53,999 nucleotides of DNA, taken from positions 1 to 53,999 of the forward strand of contig DASQDI010000002.1 in the NCBI GenBank assembly GCA_035634255.1, written 5' to 3'. Under the pieces are notes generated by a model, which saw only the letters and a list, made by a program, of their open reading frames with translations, searched no databases and was not told the origin of the DNA. The translations under genes and the position numbers were made by a program. This stretch comes from DATLMR01 sp035634255 (GTDB lineage Bacteria; Acidobacteriota; Blastocatellia; UBA7656). Every line of letters begins with the position of its first letter. Within the stretch, counting starts at the first letter, position 1. Positions 33,191 to 40,799 of this stretch are shown here, piece by piece.

Positions 33191-34978
33191 TCATCGGGGG
33201 CGCGCCCTCCCCCCGTCACGCGGAGCACCGGGAGCCGGCCTCGCGAGCCCGAGGTACCCGAGCGACGCGGCCTTCTCCATCAATTTCGCGGCGATGGGGG
33301 CGGCGGCCCGAGAGCCTTCGCCCCCGTTCTCGACGACCACCGCGAAGGCGATCACGGGCTTATCGGCGGGCGCGAAGCCGATGTACCACGAGTCGGTCCA
33401 GCCCTGAGTCTTGTAGTACGTGCGCCCATCCTTATCGACGCGGTCCACCACGGGCTTCCCCTTGCTGTCGTAGACCGGCACGTCGCGGTCGGCCGTCCCG
33501 GTCTTACCCCCGCTCGTCAGCCTGCCCGCGAGGTGGGCCATAGCGCCGGAGGCCGTCCCCCCCTCGACCACCGACCTCATGAGGCCCCTGAGCTGCGCCG
33601 CGGACTGGGGCGTGATGAAGGGTCCGGCCACGTTCCTTTGCGCGTTGACCTCGAAGGTGGGCGAGACTACCGAGCCGTCCGGGTTCGCCGCGACTGAAGC
33701 GAGCAAGGCCATGCCGAGGACCGTCTGGTCGCAGAAGCCTTGCCCGATGGATTGCAAAGCGATGTCGTAGGGGGTCGCCTTCGACGACAGGTCGAGCCGG
33801 TGCGCGGGCGGCGCGAAGATGTTGTTGTAGTCGTCGCGGTCCCCGTGGAGCACCTGCCAGAGGTCCAGGTCGCGCCTCGTATTATCGTTGGGCGAGGTGA
33901 CGTACCCGAGCCTACGCGCGTAATTCTCCAAACGCTCTCTGCCGAGCTTGAGGCCGAGCTGCGAGAAGTACTGGTTGCAGGATTCCTTGAAGGCGTCCTG
34001 CAACCCGAGCGCCCCATGCACGTGGCCCCCGAAGTCGCGGATGGGGCGGCCCGAGCCGGGGGGGAGGAAGCCCTCCTCCTTGCAGACGAAGGTCTCATTC
34101 ATGACGCCCGTGTCGAGCGCCACCGCCGCGATGAAAGTCTTGAACGTCGAGCCGGGGCGGTAATAGAAGGCGGGGCCGCCGGTCACGAGGGTCCCGAGCG
34201 CCCGGTTGACGAGGGGGCTGATCAGGGGGGCCCTCTCGGCCTCTTCGCTGATGCGCCTCCACGTGCTCTCGTCGTTGATCGAGCGCGGCTCGAAAGTCGG
34301 GGCGGAGGCCATCGCGAGCACCTCGTTATTCGGGAGCAGGAGCACCACGGCCGCCGCGCCCTTGCCCTGATTCGCCAGAAGGTTCGCGGCCTCGCGCTGG
34401 AGGTTGATGTCAATCGAGACCTGGAGGTCTTTGCCCACGGGGTTCGAGGAGAGTATCTGGTTCTTGATGCTCGCGGGCTCCGTCAGCCAGTCGCGGAAGG
34501 CGAACTCCATCCCGCCCGACCCGAAGATGAAATCGGAGTAGCCGGTCAGGTGCACCCCCGACGGGCCGAGGGGGTACTCGCGCGAGATCACCCCGGCGTC
34601 CGACCTGTACCTCACCAGGGCGTTTTCTAACTTGCCCGAGCGGTCGAGTATCCAGCCTTTCAACCCGCTCTCCGCCAGCCTGCGGTTGCGCGCGTCGAGC
34701 CTCTTGGCGCGCGTGAAGTTCTCGTTGGAGTCCGCGCGGAAGACCCAGTAGGAGTGGAAGGCCAGGACCGTCAGGATCAAGAGCATGAAGAAGACGCGGA
34801 GGCCGCGGAGCCACAGGTTGGTCGCGGAAGGGCCGAACTCCTTCAACTCTTCGAGGGTGGAATCGGCTCCAATCGCGGGCGGGTTCCTGTGCCTCCATGC
34901 CGCCCACCCCAGCACGAGCATCACGAGGAGGGAGGCGAGGACGAAGATGAGTGTCAGTAGCTCCGGAATAATCGACAT
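33191..34978 (-). CDS. Class B penicillin-binding protein (PBP2-like transpeptidase)
   Basis: 595 residues. It has an N-terminal membrane helix, a second hydrophobic stretch (LRVFFMLLILTVLAFHSYWVF, about 60-80), a non-catalytic pedestal, then the transpeptidase with STFK (Ser277, Lys280), SCN (about 334-336) and KTGTADRD (about 480). It cross-links peptidoglycan in the periplasm. RPGSTFKTF and the mid-region are closest to PbpA/PBP2 proteins paired with RodA. The C-terminus is Ala/Pro/Arg-rich. It is encoded directly before the SEDS partner. The two N-terminal hydrophobic segments are unusual, as most PBP2 have one. Confidence 0.92.
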   Translation of the reverse strand: MSIIPELLTLIFVLASLLVMLVLGWAAWRHRNPPAIGADSTLEELKEFGPSATNLWLRGLRVFFMLLILTVLAFHSYWVFRADSNENFTRAKRLDARNRRLAESGLKGWILDRSGKLENALVRYRSDAGVISREYPLGPSGVHLTGYSDFIFGSGGMEFAFRDWLTEPASIKNQILSSNPVGKDLQVSIDINLQREAANLLANQGKGAAAVVLLLPNNEVLAMASAPTFEPRSINDESTWRRISEEAERAPLISPLVNRALGTLVTGGPAFYYRPGSTFKTFIAAVALDTGVMNETFVCKEEGFLPPGSGRPIRDFGGHVHGALGLQDAFKESCNQYFSQLGLKLGRERLENYARRLGYVTSPNDNTRRDLDLWQVLHGDRDDYNNIFAPPAHRLDLSSKATPYDIALQSIGQGFCDQTVLGMALLASVAANPDGSVVSPTFEVNAQRNVAGPFITPQSAAQLRGLMRSVVEGGTASGAMAHLAGRLTSGGKTGTADRDVPVYDSKGKPVVDRVDKDGRTYYKTQGWTDSWYIGFAPADKPVIAFAVVVENGGEGSRAAAPIAAKLMEKAASLGYLGLARPAPGAPRDGGRARPR

Positions 34979-35037
34979 ATAAATTCGACCCTGTTAGATG
35001 CTACTCACCGCCGGGTGTTGCCCCGGCCCGGAAGAGA

Positions 35038-35826
35038 TCAGGAGATGCTCTTCACTTTAAACTGTACGTCGCCGACATCGATGGTGTCGCCCTCCGAAAG
35101 CGCGCGCGCCTCCGAGTCCGCGAGCCGCGCGGAATTCGTCGAAGTCCCGTTCGAGCTGCCGAGGTCGGAGATGACTACCTCCCCGCTGCTCCGCAAGGCG
35201 ATGGAGCAGTGCAGCCGCGATATGCTCGGGTCGTCGACGCGCAGGGCGCTCCCCGAGGCCCGGCCTATGTAGGCGGGCGCGCCTCCGGGCGTGAGCCTGA
35301 GCGTGTGCGCCTGCCCGTTCTTGCCTTCGAGCCTGATGGTCCTGCCGCCCGCCTGAGGCTTCGCCGCGCCGGGGCTCTGCGGCTCCAGGGCGGCGGGCCG
35401 GTCTTTGCGAACCTCCACGTCCGTGTCGAAGAGGGCCTGAATCACAGTCGAGCCGGCGAACACGTCCCGCCCGGTCTCGACGATTACGGGCCCCTGCGTC
35501 TCGTAGCGGCGGTTGTTGATGTATTCGTAAACCGTGGCCCTCAGCTCGGGCGCGAGGGCCTCGATGTAAGTGGAGTTCAGGCGGGAGGAGTCCTCGTAGG
35601 TGAATAAGACTTTGAAGCGGTTGGGCGCGACCCTTTTAACGCCCTTCTTGTCTTCCTTAAGCTCCGCCTCGATGGCCCGCTCGATCCGCGAGGTGATCTC
35701 GCCGATCTCCCTCGGGCTCAGCGTCTGCGATGCGTCTTTGCTGTCGACTCGGGAGCCGAGCTTCTCAAGCAGCCTCCGGGCGAAGCCCTCGGCCTTGTCT
35801 AAAATGCTGTCGTCTCGGTCAGGCAT
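35038..35826 (-). CDS. FhaA-like protein with DUF3662 and FHA domains
   Basis: 262 residues from the ATG at 35826 (MPDRDDSILDKAEG); an ATG 66 bases upstream is in frame. Residues ~1-125 match the FhaA N-terminal domain (DUF3662): ASQTLSPREIGEITSRI, RVAPNRFKVLFTYEDSSRL, YINNRRYETQGPVIV. A linker follows, then an FHA domain (about 170-262) with the phosphothreonine-binding residues in YIGRASGSALRVDD, ISRLHCSI and LGSSNGT. FHA domains dock phosphorylated partners; in actinobacteria FhaA sits with rodA-pbpA and a Ser/Thr kinase. Here pbp and rodA follow on the same strand, but no kinase or phosphatase is adjacent. Confidence 0.87.
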   Translation of the reverse strand: MPDRDDSILDKAEGFARRLLEKLGSRVDSKDASQTLSPREIGEITSRIERAIEAELKEDKKGVKRVAPNRFKVLFTYEDSSRLNSTYIEALAPELRATVYEYINNRRYETQGPVIVETGRDVFAGSTVIQALFDTDVEVRKDRPAALEPQSPGAAKPQAGGRTIRLEGKNGQAHTLRLTPGGAPAYIGRASGSALRVDDPSISRLHCSIALRSSGEVVISDLGSSNGTSTNSARLADSEARALSEGDTIDVGDVQFKVKSIS

Positions 35827-35884
35827 TGCGACGAAAAGTATACCATGGCGGTTTGCGGCCTGATAAGCTGGCCGCCCGGCTGCC

Positions 35885-35913
35885 TTGAACATCGAGCCGG
35901 CGCTAATTATACT
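35885..35913 (+). promoter_or_regulatory. Sigma-70-like promoter giving a near-leaderless transcript
   Basis: TTGAAC (35885-35890) and TATACT (35908-35913) are separated by exactly 17 bp. The -10 ends only 8 bp before the ATG of the GNAT gene at 35922, and no ribosome binding site is present, so the mRNA would have at most a base or two of leader. On the minus strand the same AT-rich block reads TATAAT and may serve the fhaA-like gene. Confidence 0.6.
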
Positions 35914-35921
35914 GCACGCTT

Positions 35922-36695
35922 ATGCCGGACGGAGAGTACACGATTCGCGAGTGTGTCTCGATAGAGGATTTTCAGAAGTGCATCGAGCTTGAGCGGGCGG
36001 TCTGGAAAGACGACGACATAGACATCATGCCTATCAGGCTTTACATGATCTCGAAAGCCTGCCAGGCCCCGACCTTCGGGGCCTTCGACGCGGAGGGCCG
36101 TCTCGTCGGGTTCGTCCACACCATGCTCGCTATGATGGACAGGAGGGTCGTCTATCATTCGCACATGGCCGCCGTGGTCGAGAGCCTGCGCCACAGGGAC
36201 ATCGGCTTCCGCCTCAAGCTCGCGCAGAGGGACAGGGCCATCGCCTCGGGGGTGCCCCTCATCATCTGGACCTTCGACCCCCTGCAATCGCGCAATGCCC
36301 ACTTCAACATAAACAAGCTCGGGGCGGTAGTCCGCCGGTACGAGGAGAATTATTACGGGGAAGGCGCGTCTACGGTCTTCGACGCGGGCGTGCCTTCCGA
36401 CCGCATCTTCGCCGAGTGGTGGGTCTCGTCCCCGCACGTCGAAGCGGTGCTGAAGGGCCGCAGGCCGGTCGCCCCGGCCGACGGCCCGAGCGTAACCCTG
36501 CCCGACGACATAAACTCGGTGCGCGACCAGTCGCTCGAAGACCATGTGATGTGGCGCATGCGGGTGCGGGCCGAATTCAGGAAGGCGCTCGAAGGCGGGC
36601 GGGTCGTGCGGGCGTTCGAGCGCCATCAGGAGAGGCGGCAGAGCCGTTACATCTTCGGCCCGGACGAAGACCAGTTCGACTTCAAGGCTTACTAA
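35922..36695 (+). CDS. COG3375-type GNAT acyltransferase (possible D-amino acid N-succinyltransferase)
   Basis: 257 residues, longer than simple GNATs. Visible are YTIRECVSIEDFQKCIELERAVW (start of the fold), GAFDAEGRLVGFVHTM, SHMAAVVESLRHRDIGFRLK (acyl-CoA loop, R-H-R-D-I-G-F), and WTFDPLQSRNAHFNINKLGA, a strong mark of this group. Proteins of this group lie beside N-succinylamino acid racemase genes in Geobacillus and Deinococcus relatives, where one was shown to succinylate D-amino acids as part of a D-to-L conversion route. Here the racemase-type gene is next, 49 bp away, which supports the same role. No succinyl-amino acid desuccinylase is nearby. Confidence 0.82.
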   Translation: MPDGEYTIRECVSIEDFQKCIELERAVWKDDDIDIMPIRLYMISKACQAPTFGAFDAEGRLVGFVHTMLAMMDRRVVYHSHMAAVVESLRHRDIGFRLKLAQRDRAIASGVPLIIWTFDPLQSRNAHFNINKLGAVVRRYEENYYGEGASTVFDAGVPSDRIFAEWWVSSPHVEAVLKGRRPVAPADGPSVTLPDDINSVRDQSLEDHVMWRMRVRAEFRKALEGGRVVRAFERHQERRQSRYIFGPDEDQFDFKAY

Positions 36696-36744
36696 GGCCT
36701 GCGACGGGCGAGAGCCTACCCTTATATTTTAAGAAAGTGAAATT

Positions 36745-37869
36745 ATGAAGCTGCAATTAGAGAGGATCGAGCTGAGGGAGATCGGGCTGCCGTTGAAGTA
36801 CCCGTTCGAGACGAGCTTCGGGCGCACGACCCGGCGGCGGATCATGATCGCGCGCGTCTACGACAGGTCGGGGGCCTTCGGTTACGGCGAGTGCACGGCC
36901 CCCGAAGACCCCTTTTATAACCACGAGACCGTAGACACCGCGTGGATAATCATCACCCGATACGTCGCCCCCATCCTCGCGCAAACGCGGGTCGAGTCCG
37001 CGAGCGAGGTCGGCCCGGCGCTCCACCGGATTCGCGGCAACCGGATGGCGAAGGGGGCCATAGAGACCGCCGTGTGGGACCTTGAGTCGAAGCTCGCGAA
37101 TAAACCTCTGTGGCAACATCTGGGGGGCACGCGCACGGAGATAGATTCGGGCGTCTCGATAGGGCTTCAGGAGTCGAGGGCGGCCCTGCTTGAGAAAGTG
37201 GCGCGGGAGCTTGAGAGCGGGTACCAGCGGATCAAGATCAAGATCAAGCCGGGCCGCGACATCGACCTCGTCGAAGCCGTCCGCGAGAAATACCCGAAGG
37301 TGAAACTGATGGTGGACGCCAACTCCGCCTACACGCTCGCGGACTCCGACCTCCTCGCGCAATTCGACCGCTACGACCTGATGATGATCGAGCAGCCCCT
37401 CACCCCCGGAGACCTTCTCGACCATTCGAAGCTACAGGGCCGGATAGCGACGCCCGTCTGCCTCGACGAATCCATCCTGACGGTCGCGGACGCGCGGCAG
37501 GCGCACGAGCTCGGCTCCTGCCGGATAATCAACGTCAAGCTCGGGCGGGTCGGGGGCCACCACGAGGCGCGGTTGATCCAACAGTTTTGCCTGAATGGCC
37601 GCGTCCCCGTCTGGTGCGGGGGGATGCTCGAATCGGGGGTCGGGCGGGCTCACAACATCGCGATGTCGACGCTCGAAGGCTTCGCTCTGCCGGGCGATGT
37701 CTCCGCGTCCGAGCGGTACTGGGAGGAGGACATAATCGACCCCCCGGTGACGGTGAGCGAGCGGGGCACGATCCGCGCGCCCGAAGGGGCGGGCATCGGC
37801 TTCGAAGTCAACGAGCGGAGGCTGGAATCCCTCGTCGCGCGGAGGGAAGAGGTGAGCCTCAGGTCGTAG
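36745..37869 (+). CDS. N-succinylamino acid racemase / o-succinylbenzoate synthase (enolase superfamily)
   Basis: 374 residues, MenC type 2/NSAR. The catalytic residues are in place: Lys164 and Lys166 in RIKIKIKPG, metal ligands Asp191 (DANSAYT), Glu216 (IEQPL) and Asp241 (LDESI), and Lys265 (NVKLGRVGG). The substrate segment PVWCGGMLESGVGRAHN is typical. In this branch one enzyme may racemise N-succinylamino acids, make o-succinylbenzoate for menaquinone, or do both. The adjacent GNAT favours the racemase role; a menG/ubiE-type gene at 48.9 kb keeps menaquinone possible. The ribosome binding site is AAGAAAG. Confidence 0.92.
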   Translation: MKLQLERIELREIGLPLKYPFETSFGRTTRRRIMIARVYDRSGAFGYGECTAPEDPFYNHETVDTAWIIITRYVAPILAQTRVESASEVGPALHRIRGNRMAKGAIETAVWDLESKLANKPLWQHLGGTRTEIDSGVSIGLQESRAALLEKVARELESGYQRIKIKIKPGRDIDLVEAVREKYPKVKLMVDANSAYTLADSDLLAQFDRYDLMMIEQPLTPGDLLDHSKLQGRIATPVCLDESILTVADARQAHELGSCRIINVKLGRVGGHHEARLIQQFCLNGRVPVWCGGMLESGVGRAHNIAMSTLEGFALPGDVSASERYWEEDIIDPPVTVSERGTIRAPEGAGIGFEVNERRLESLVARREEVSLRS

Positions 37870-37901
37870 CTCGTAACAGACTCGGATCGAGAGGAGAGAA
37901 C

Positions 37902-38648
37902 ATGTCAGAGTTTCAAGGCAGGGTCGCGATAGTCACGGGGGGCACGCGAGGCATCGGGCGCGCAATAGTCAGGGAGCTCGCGCGCCGGGGGGCGGGCGTC
38001 GCCTTCACCTACAGCAGGAACCGGGAGCTCGCCGACGGGCTGGTCGCGGAGATCGAGAGTGCCGGGGGGAAGGCCGTCGGCTTTCAGGCCGACGTTACCG
38101 ATTTCGCGGCCGCCGAGAAGATGGTCAAGGAGGTCAAGGGCTCGCTAGGCTCCGTGGACTACCTCGTCAACAACGCGGGCGTCACGAGGGACAAGCTCAT
38201 AATGATGATGAGCGAGGACGACTGGGACGCGGTGCTCGACACGAACCTGAAAGGCGTCTTCAACGTGACGAAGCCCGTGGTGTCCGTAATGGTTCGGCAG
38301 AAGCGCGGCTCGGTCCTCAACATATCTTCGGTCAGCGGGCTGGTCGGGATGCCGGGGCAGACGAACTACTCGGCCTCTAAGGCCGGGCTCGTGGGCTTCA
38401 CGAAGGCGCTCGCCAAGGAGATAGCCAAGCGGAATATCACGGTCAACGCGCTCGCCCTCGGCCTGATCGAGACGGACATGACCACGTCACTCGCCGACGA
38501 GTACAGGCAGAAGATGATCGAGCAGATCCCCCTGGGCCGGTACGGGAACGTCGAAGAGGTCGCCCGGATTTCGGCCTTCCTTCTTTCCGACGACGCGCGC
38601 TACATCACCGGCCAGGTCATTCAGGCCGACGGGGGGCTGGCGATCTGA
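37902..38648 (+). CDS. fabG: 3-oxoacyl-ACP reductase (SDR)
   Basis: 248 residues from the ATG at 37902, preceded by GAGGAGAG; the open frame upstream is only the shadow of the racemase gene. It reduces 3-oxoacyl-ACP with NADPH in fatty-acid elongation. SDR marks: TGGTRGIGRA (dinucleotide loop), NNAGVTRD, NISSVSG (catalytic Ser), YSASKAG (Tyr and Lys). The FabG-specific end, RYGNVEEVARISAFLLSD and YITGQVIQADGG, fits well. The usual PG of LALGLIETDM is replaced by LG. It follows the racemase gene by 32 bp but has no clear metabolic link to it; several fabG-like paralogues are usual, so the exact substrate is open. Confidence 0.9.
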   Translation: MSEFQGRVAIVTGGTRGIGRAIVRELARRGAGVAFTYSRNRELADGLVAEIESAGGKAVGFQADVTDFAAAEKMVKEVKGSLGSVDYLVNNAGVTRDKLIMMMSEDDWDAVLDTNLKGVFNVTKPVVSVMVRQKRGSVLNISSVSGLVGMPGQTNYSASKAGLVGFTKALAKEIAKRNITVNALALGLIETDMTTSLADEYRQKMIEQIPLGRYGNVEEVARISAFLLSDDARYITGQVIQADGGLAI

Positions 38649-38688
38649 GGAATAGTTTCGATTGCTCGGTCGACGGGCAGGGTTCAAA

Positions 38689-38723
38689 AGTTCGGGGGCG
38701 GCCATCGCGGCCGCCCCCGAACT
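38689..38723. terminator. Strong hairpin between fabG and the haloperoxidase gene
   Basis: A 15-bp perfect stem (38689-38703 / 38709-38723) with loop ATCGC. The minus-strand side is followed by TTTTG, so it works best for the haloperoxidase transcript, but the GC-rich stem lies between two convergent genes and may act in both directions. Confidence 0.75.
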
Positions 38724-38741
38724 CGTACTCGTCGGGTCTGG

Positions 38742-40307
38742 CTACTTGGTCCCGTTCCTTACGCTTCCGGGCTTGCGGTTGGGTACGAACAACCGCTTGA
38801 ATATGAACTCCGCCACATCCCGGCCCTGAGCGATGCCCTCGGTCTTGTCGAACGACCAGTGAATCCCGAGATAGATTCGGCTCTGCCCGTTCTCCTCTTC
38901 GGCCTGCGAGAACGACGTGAAGGTGCGCGGCTTGAGCGGCCGGACGTTCCCCTCGTTGTCGACCGTCACGCCGTTAAGCTCGTCGGAGACGAACGTGAAC
39001 GTGACATCATCGGTCCCGTAGAACCTCCTCAACGTCTCGAACAGCGCACCCCCGAACGTCGCGTGCCCTGACGGGTAGGCAGGGAATGGAGGCGTGAAGT
39101 TCGGCCCCATAAGGTTGCTGGCCGGCGCGCCCAGGGGCGAGAAGTCCGCGTCGCCCGCGGTCTCGGGGTTGCCGTCCCCACTGCCGCCGGGGCCTGTCCC
39201 TTCGTCCGCCTCGCGTATGCCTGTGACCGGGCGCCAGCACTGGTAGAAGAACTTAGACTCCCAGCTCGCTATGCCCGCGTCAGCCATGGCTGTGTTGATC
39301 AGGGCCAGGAGGCGCGCGAGCTCGACTTCGGTCGAGCGCATCTGGTCGGCGATCTGGACGGCGATCTGGTTGTAGAGGCGGGGCGGGGCGCACAGGCTGG
39401 GTGTGCCGTCGTAGGCCCAGAATATGCCGATCTCGGTCTGCTCGTCGGTGCGCTCGGTGGGCGTGTTGACGCCGTCGCCGCCGAGCCTCTGCACCTCGTT
39501 GTAGGCCGCCGCGTACTCAGGCGTGTCCATCGCGGGCGGAGGGGGTATGCGGAACTGGCTGGCGGAGAGAAGGCCGAACGGTCGGACCTCGGCCCACCGC
39601 GCCCCGAGCGCTACGGGCAGCAGGCTGATCGGGTCCTGCCTCCACTTGCCCGCGTCATCGCTCGGGGTGAAGCCGGCGCCCAGAAGAGGCTCGGCGTGCT
39701 GCGAGCCGTCATCGGCCCTCAGGTCAAGGACTGCCTTCGCGGCGCGCTTCCCGAGGTTGATCCCGGCGAGCTTTCCCGAGTCGGGTATGCGCTCGATGTC
39801 TTCGGCGAGCAGGGTGTCAAAGGTCGAGGCCATCGAAGGGTAGAGCGCGACGAGGGTGTCGTGCGCGGCCTGAGCGACGGCGGCTTCCATCGAGGTGCGT
39901 CCGTTCGCGCGCGGGAGATCTACGTAGCTCTTGTGGGTGCCGTCGATGGCGTTCACGGCCTCGAAGATCGCGATGTGAGTGATGGCCATCGCGCGGGCCG
40001 AACGGCCCGGCCCGAGTTGATGGCCGAAGACGCGGTCTTCGCCGGGGGCGAGCGGCGTGTGGTCGAGGCCGCTAGCGTTGTACGAGATCGCGTTCCAGCG
40101 GCGGATGCCCCTCAGGGCGCTCGGCGCCAGCTGCACCGGCTCGCGCGACTGGGCGGAGAACTGAACGGAGGACGGGGCGCCGTACCGCTCTCCCCAGAAG
40201 TCCTCGAAGGTGCGGAGGAACTGGCCGGACCCGGCATACACGGCGGCGCCGAGGCAGAAAATAGCCAGCGTTAAAAATATCAAGCTTCGGTTTCTCTTCA
40301 GGCTCAT
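38742..40307 (-). CDS. Vanadium-dependent haloperoxidase / PAP2-like phosphatase family protein
   Basis: 521 residues with an N-terminal signal or anchor (SLIFLTLAIFCLGAAVYA), so exported. The vanadate/phosphate site is complete: KFFYQCWRPVTGIR (Lys and Arg), PAYPSGHATFGG (Ser-Gly-His), and SRIYLGIHWSFDKTEG (Arg and His). The helix before this, RAMAITHIAIFEAVNAI, is usual in the bacterial group. Members either oxidise halides with hydrogen peroxide or act as phosphatases; the apo-forms share the site, so which applies here cannot be read from sequence. A 490-bp intergenic region with hairpins lies upstream, and GGAG precedes the ATG. Confidence 0.87.
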   Translation of the reverse strand: MSLKRNRSLIFLTLAIFCLGAAVYAGSGQFLRTFEDFWGERYGAPSSVQFSAQSREPVQLAPSALRGIRRWNAISYNASGLDHTPLAPGEDRVFGHQLGPGRSARAMAITHIAIFEAVNAIDGTHKSYVDLPRANGRTSMEAAVAQAAHDTLVALYPSMASTFDTLLAEDIERIPDSGKLAGINLGKRAAKAVLDLRADDGSQHAEPLLGAGFTPSDDAGKWRQDPISLLPVALGARWAEVRPFGLLSASQFRIPPPPAMDTPEYAAAYNEVQRLGGDGVNTPTERTDEQTEIGIFWAYDGTPSLCAPPRLYNQIAVQIADQMRSTEVELARLLALINTAMADAGIASWESKFFYQCWRPVTGIREADEGTGPGGSGDGNPETAGDADFSPLGAPASNLMGPNFTPPFPAYPSGHATFGGALFETLRRFYGTDDVTFTFVSDELNGVTVDNEGNVRPLKPRTFTSFSQAEEENGQSRIYLGIHWSFDKTEGIAQGRDVAEFIFKRLFVPNRKPGSVRNGTK

Positions 40308-40799
40308 ATGAACTACTCCTTAATTTGTCGTTCGAGAGTTCCGGCGCCCGGCAAATCCAATCACCGGACCGTGCCCGTGAGAGAATTACTCCGCGATTGG
40401 GAGGCGTCGCGACCGGCGCGTCGATTCTCGCTAATACCCGCTGAACCCTAAAGTAGCTGCCAGGCCCGGAGTGTTTCCGGCACCATGAGCAATGATCGTG
40501 ATAGCGGCCCTTCGGACAGCTATCTCTTCCTTCCCGGTTTTACTCAAGGCCGGGTTTCACGTATCCACCCCTGCATTTCGGGCCCTTCCTGAGTTAGAGC
40601 GCGAACGGTAAGTACTTAATGGATAAACCTGACCTGCGTGACCATAATACAGGGCGCGCAAGATTGCAAGCATGGAGTTACGTGTTATGAAGGTCGCCGC
40701 CGGCGGGCGGGCGGAGCGGGCTCAACCATGCGGGGTGAAAGCGGAATAAAAAAAGGACGGTCGCGGGACCGTCCCTTATCATTCGTCACTCGCCGATGA
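40308..40799 (-). promoter_or_regulatory. Intergenic region with possible structured leader of the haloperoxidase gene
   Basis: This 490-bp stretch holds no gene. Next to the HtrA stop is a terminator (40748-40774). In the middle (about 40466-40557) several hairpins can be drawn: GATAGC-n-GNCC loops closing at 40500-40524 (10 pairs, one mismatch), CCGGA/TCCGG at 40466-40480, and CCCGG/CCGGG near 40535-40556. TATTAT on the minus strand near 40650 could be a -10 box, giving a leader of about 330 bases. It matches no riboswitch consensus I know. A structured 5' leader or a small RNA is possible; nothing proves either. Confidence 0.35.
40748..40774 (-). terminator. Rho-independent terminator of the HtrA gene
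   Basis: On the minus strand an 8-bp perfect stem GGACGGTC / GACCGTCC with a 4-base loop is followed by TTTTTTT. It sits 26 bp after the HtrA stop codon. Confidence 0.9.

Noticed and set aside
40466..40560. Known riboswitch (c-di-AMP, c-di-GMP, cobalamin, guanidine or molybdenum cofactor)
   Set aside because: The conserved sequence blocks of these classes are not present, only generic hairpins.
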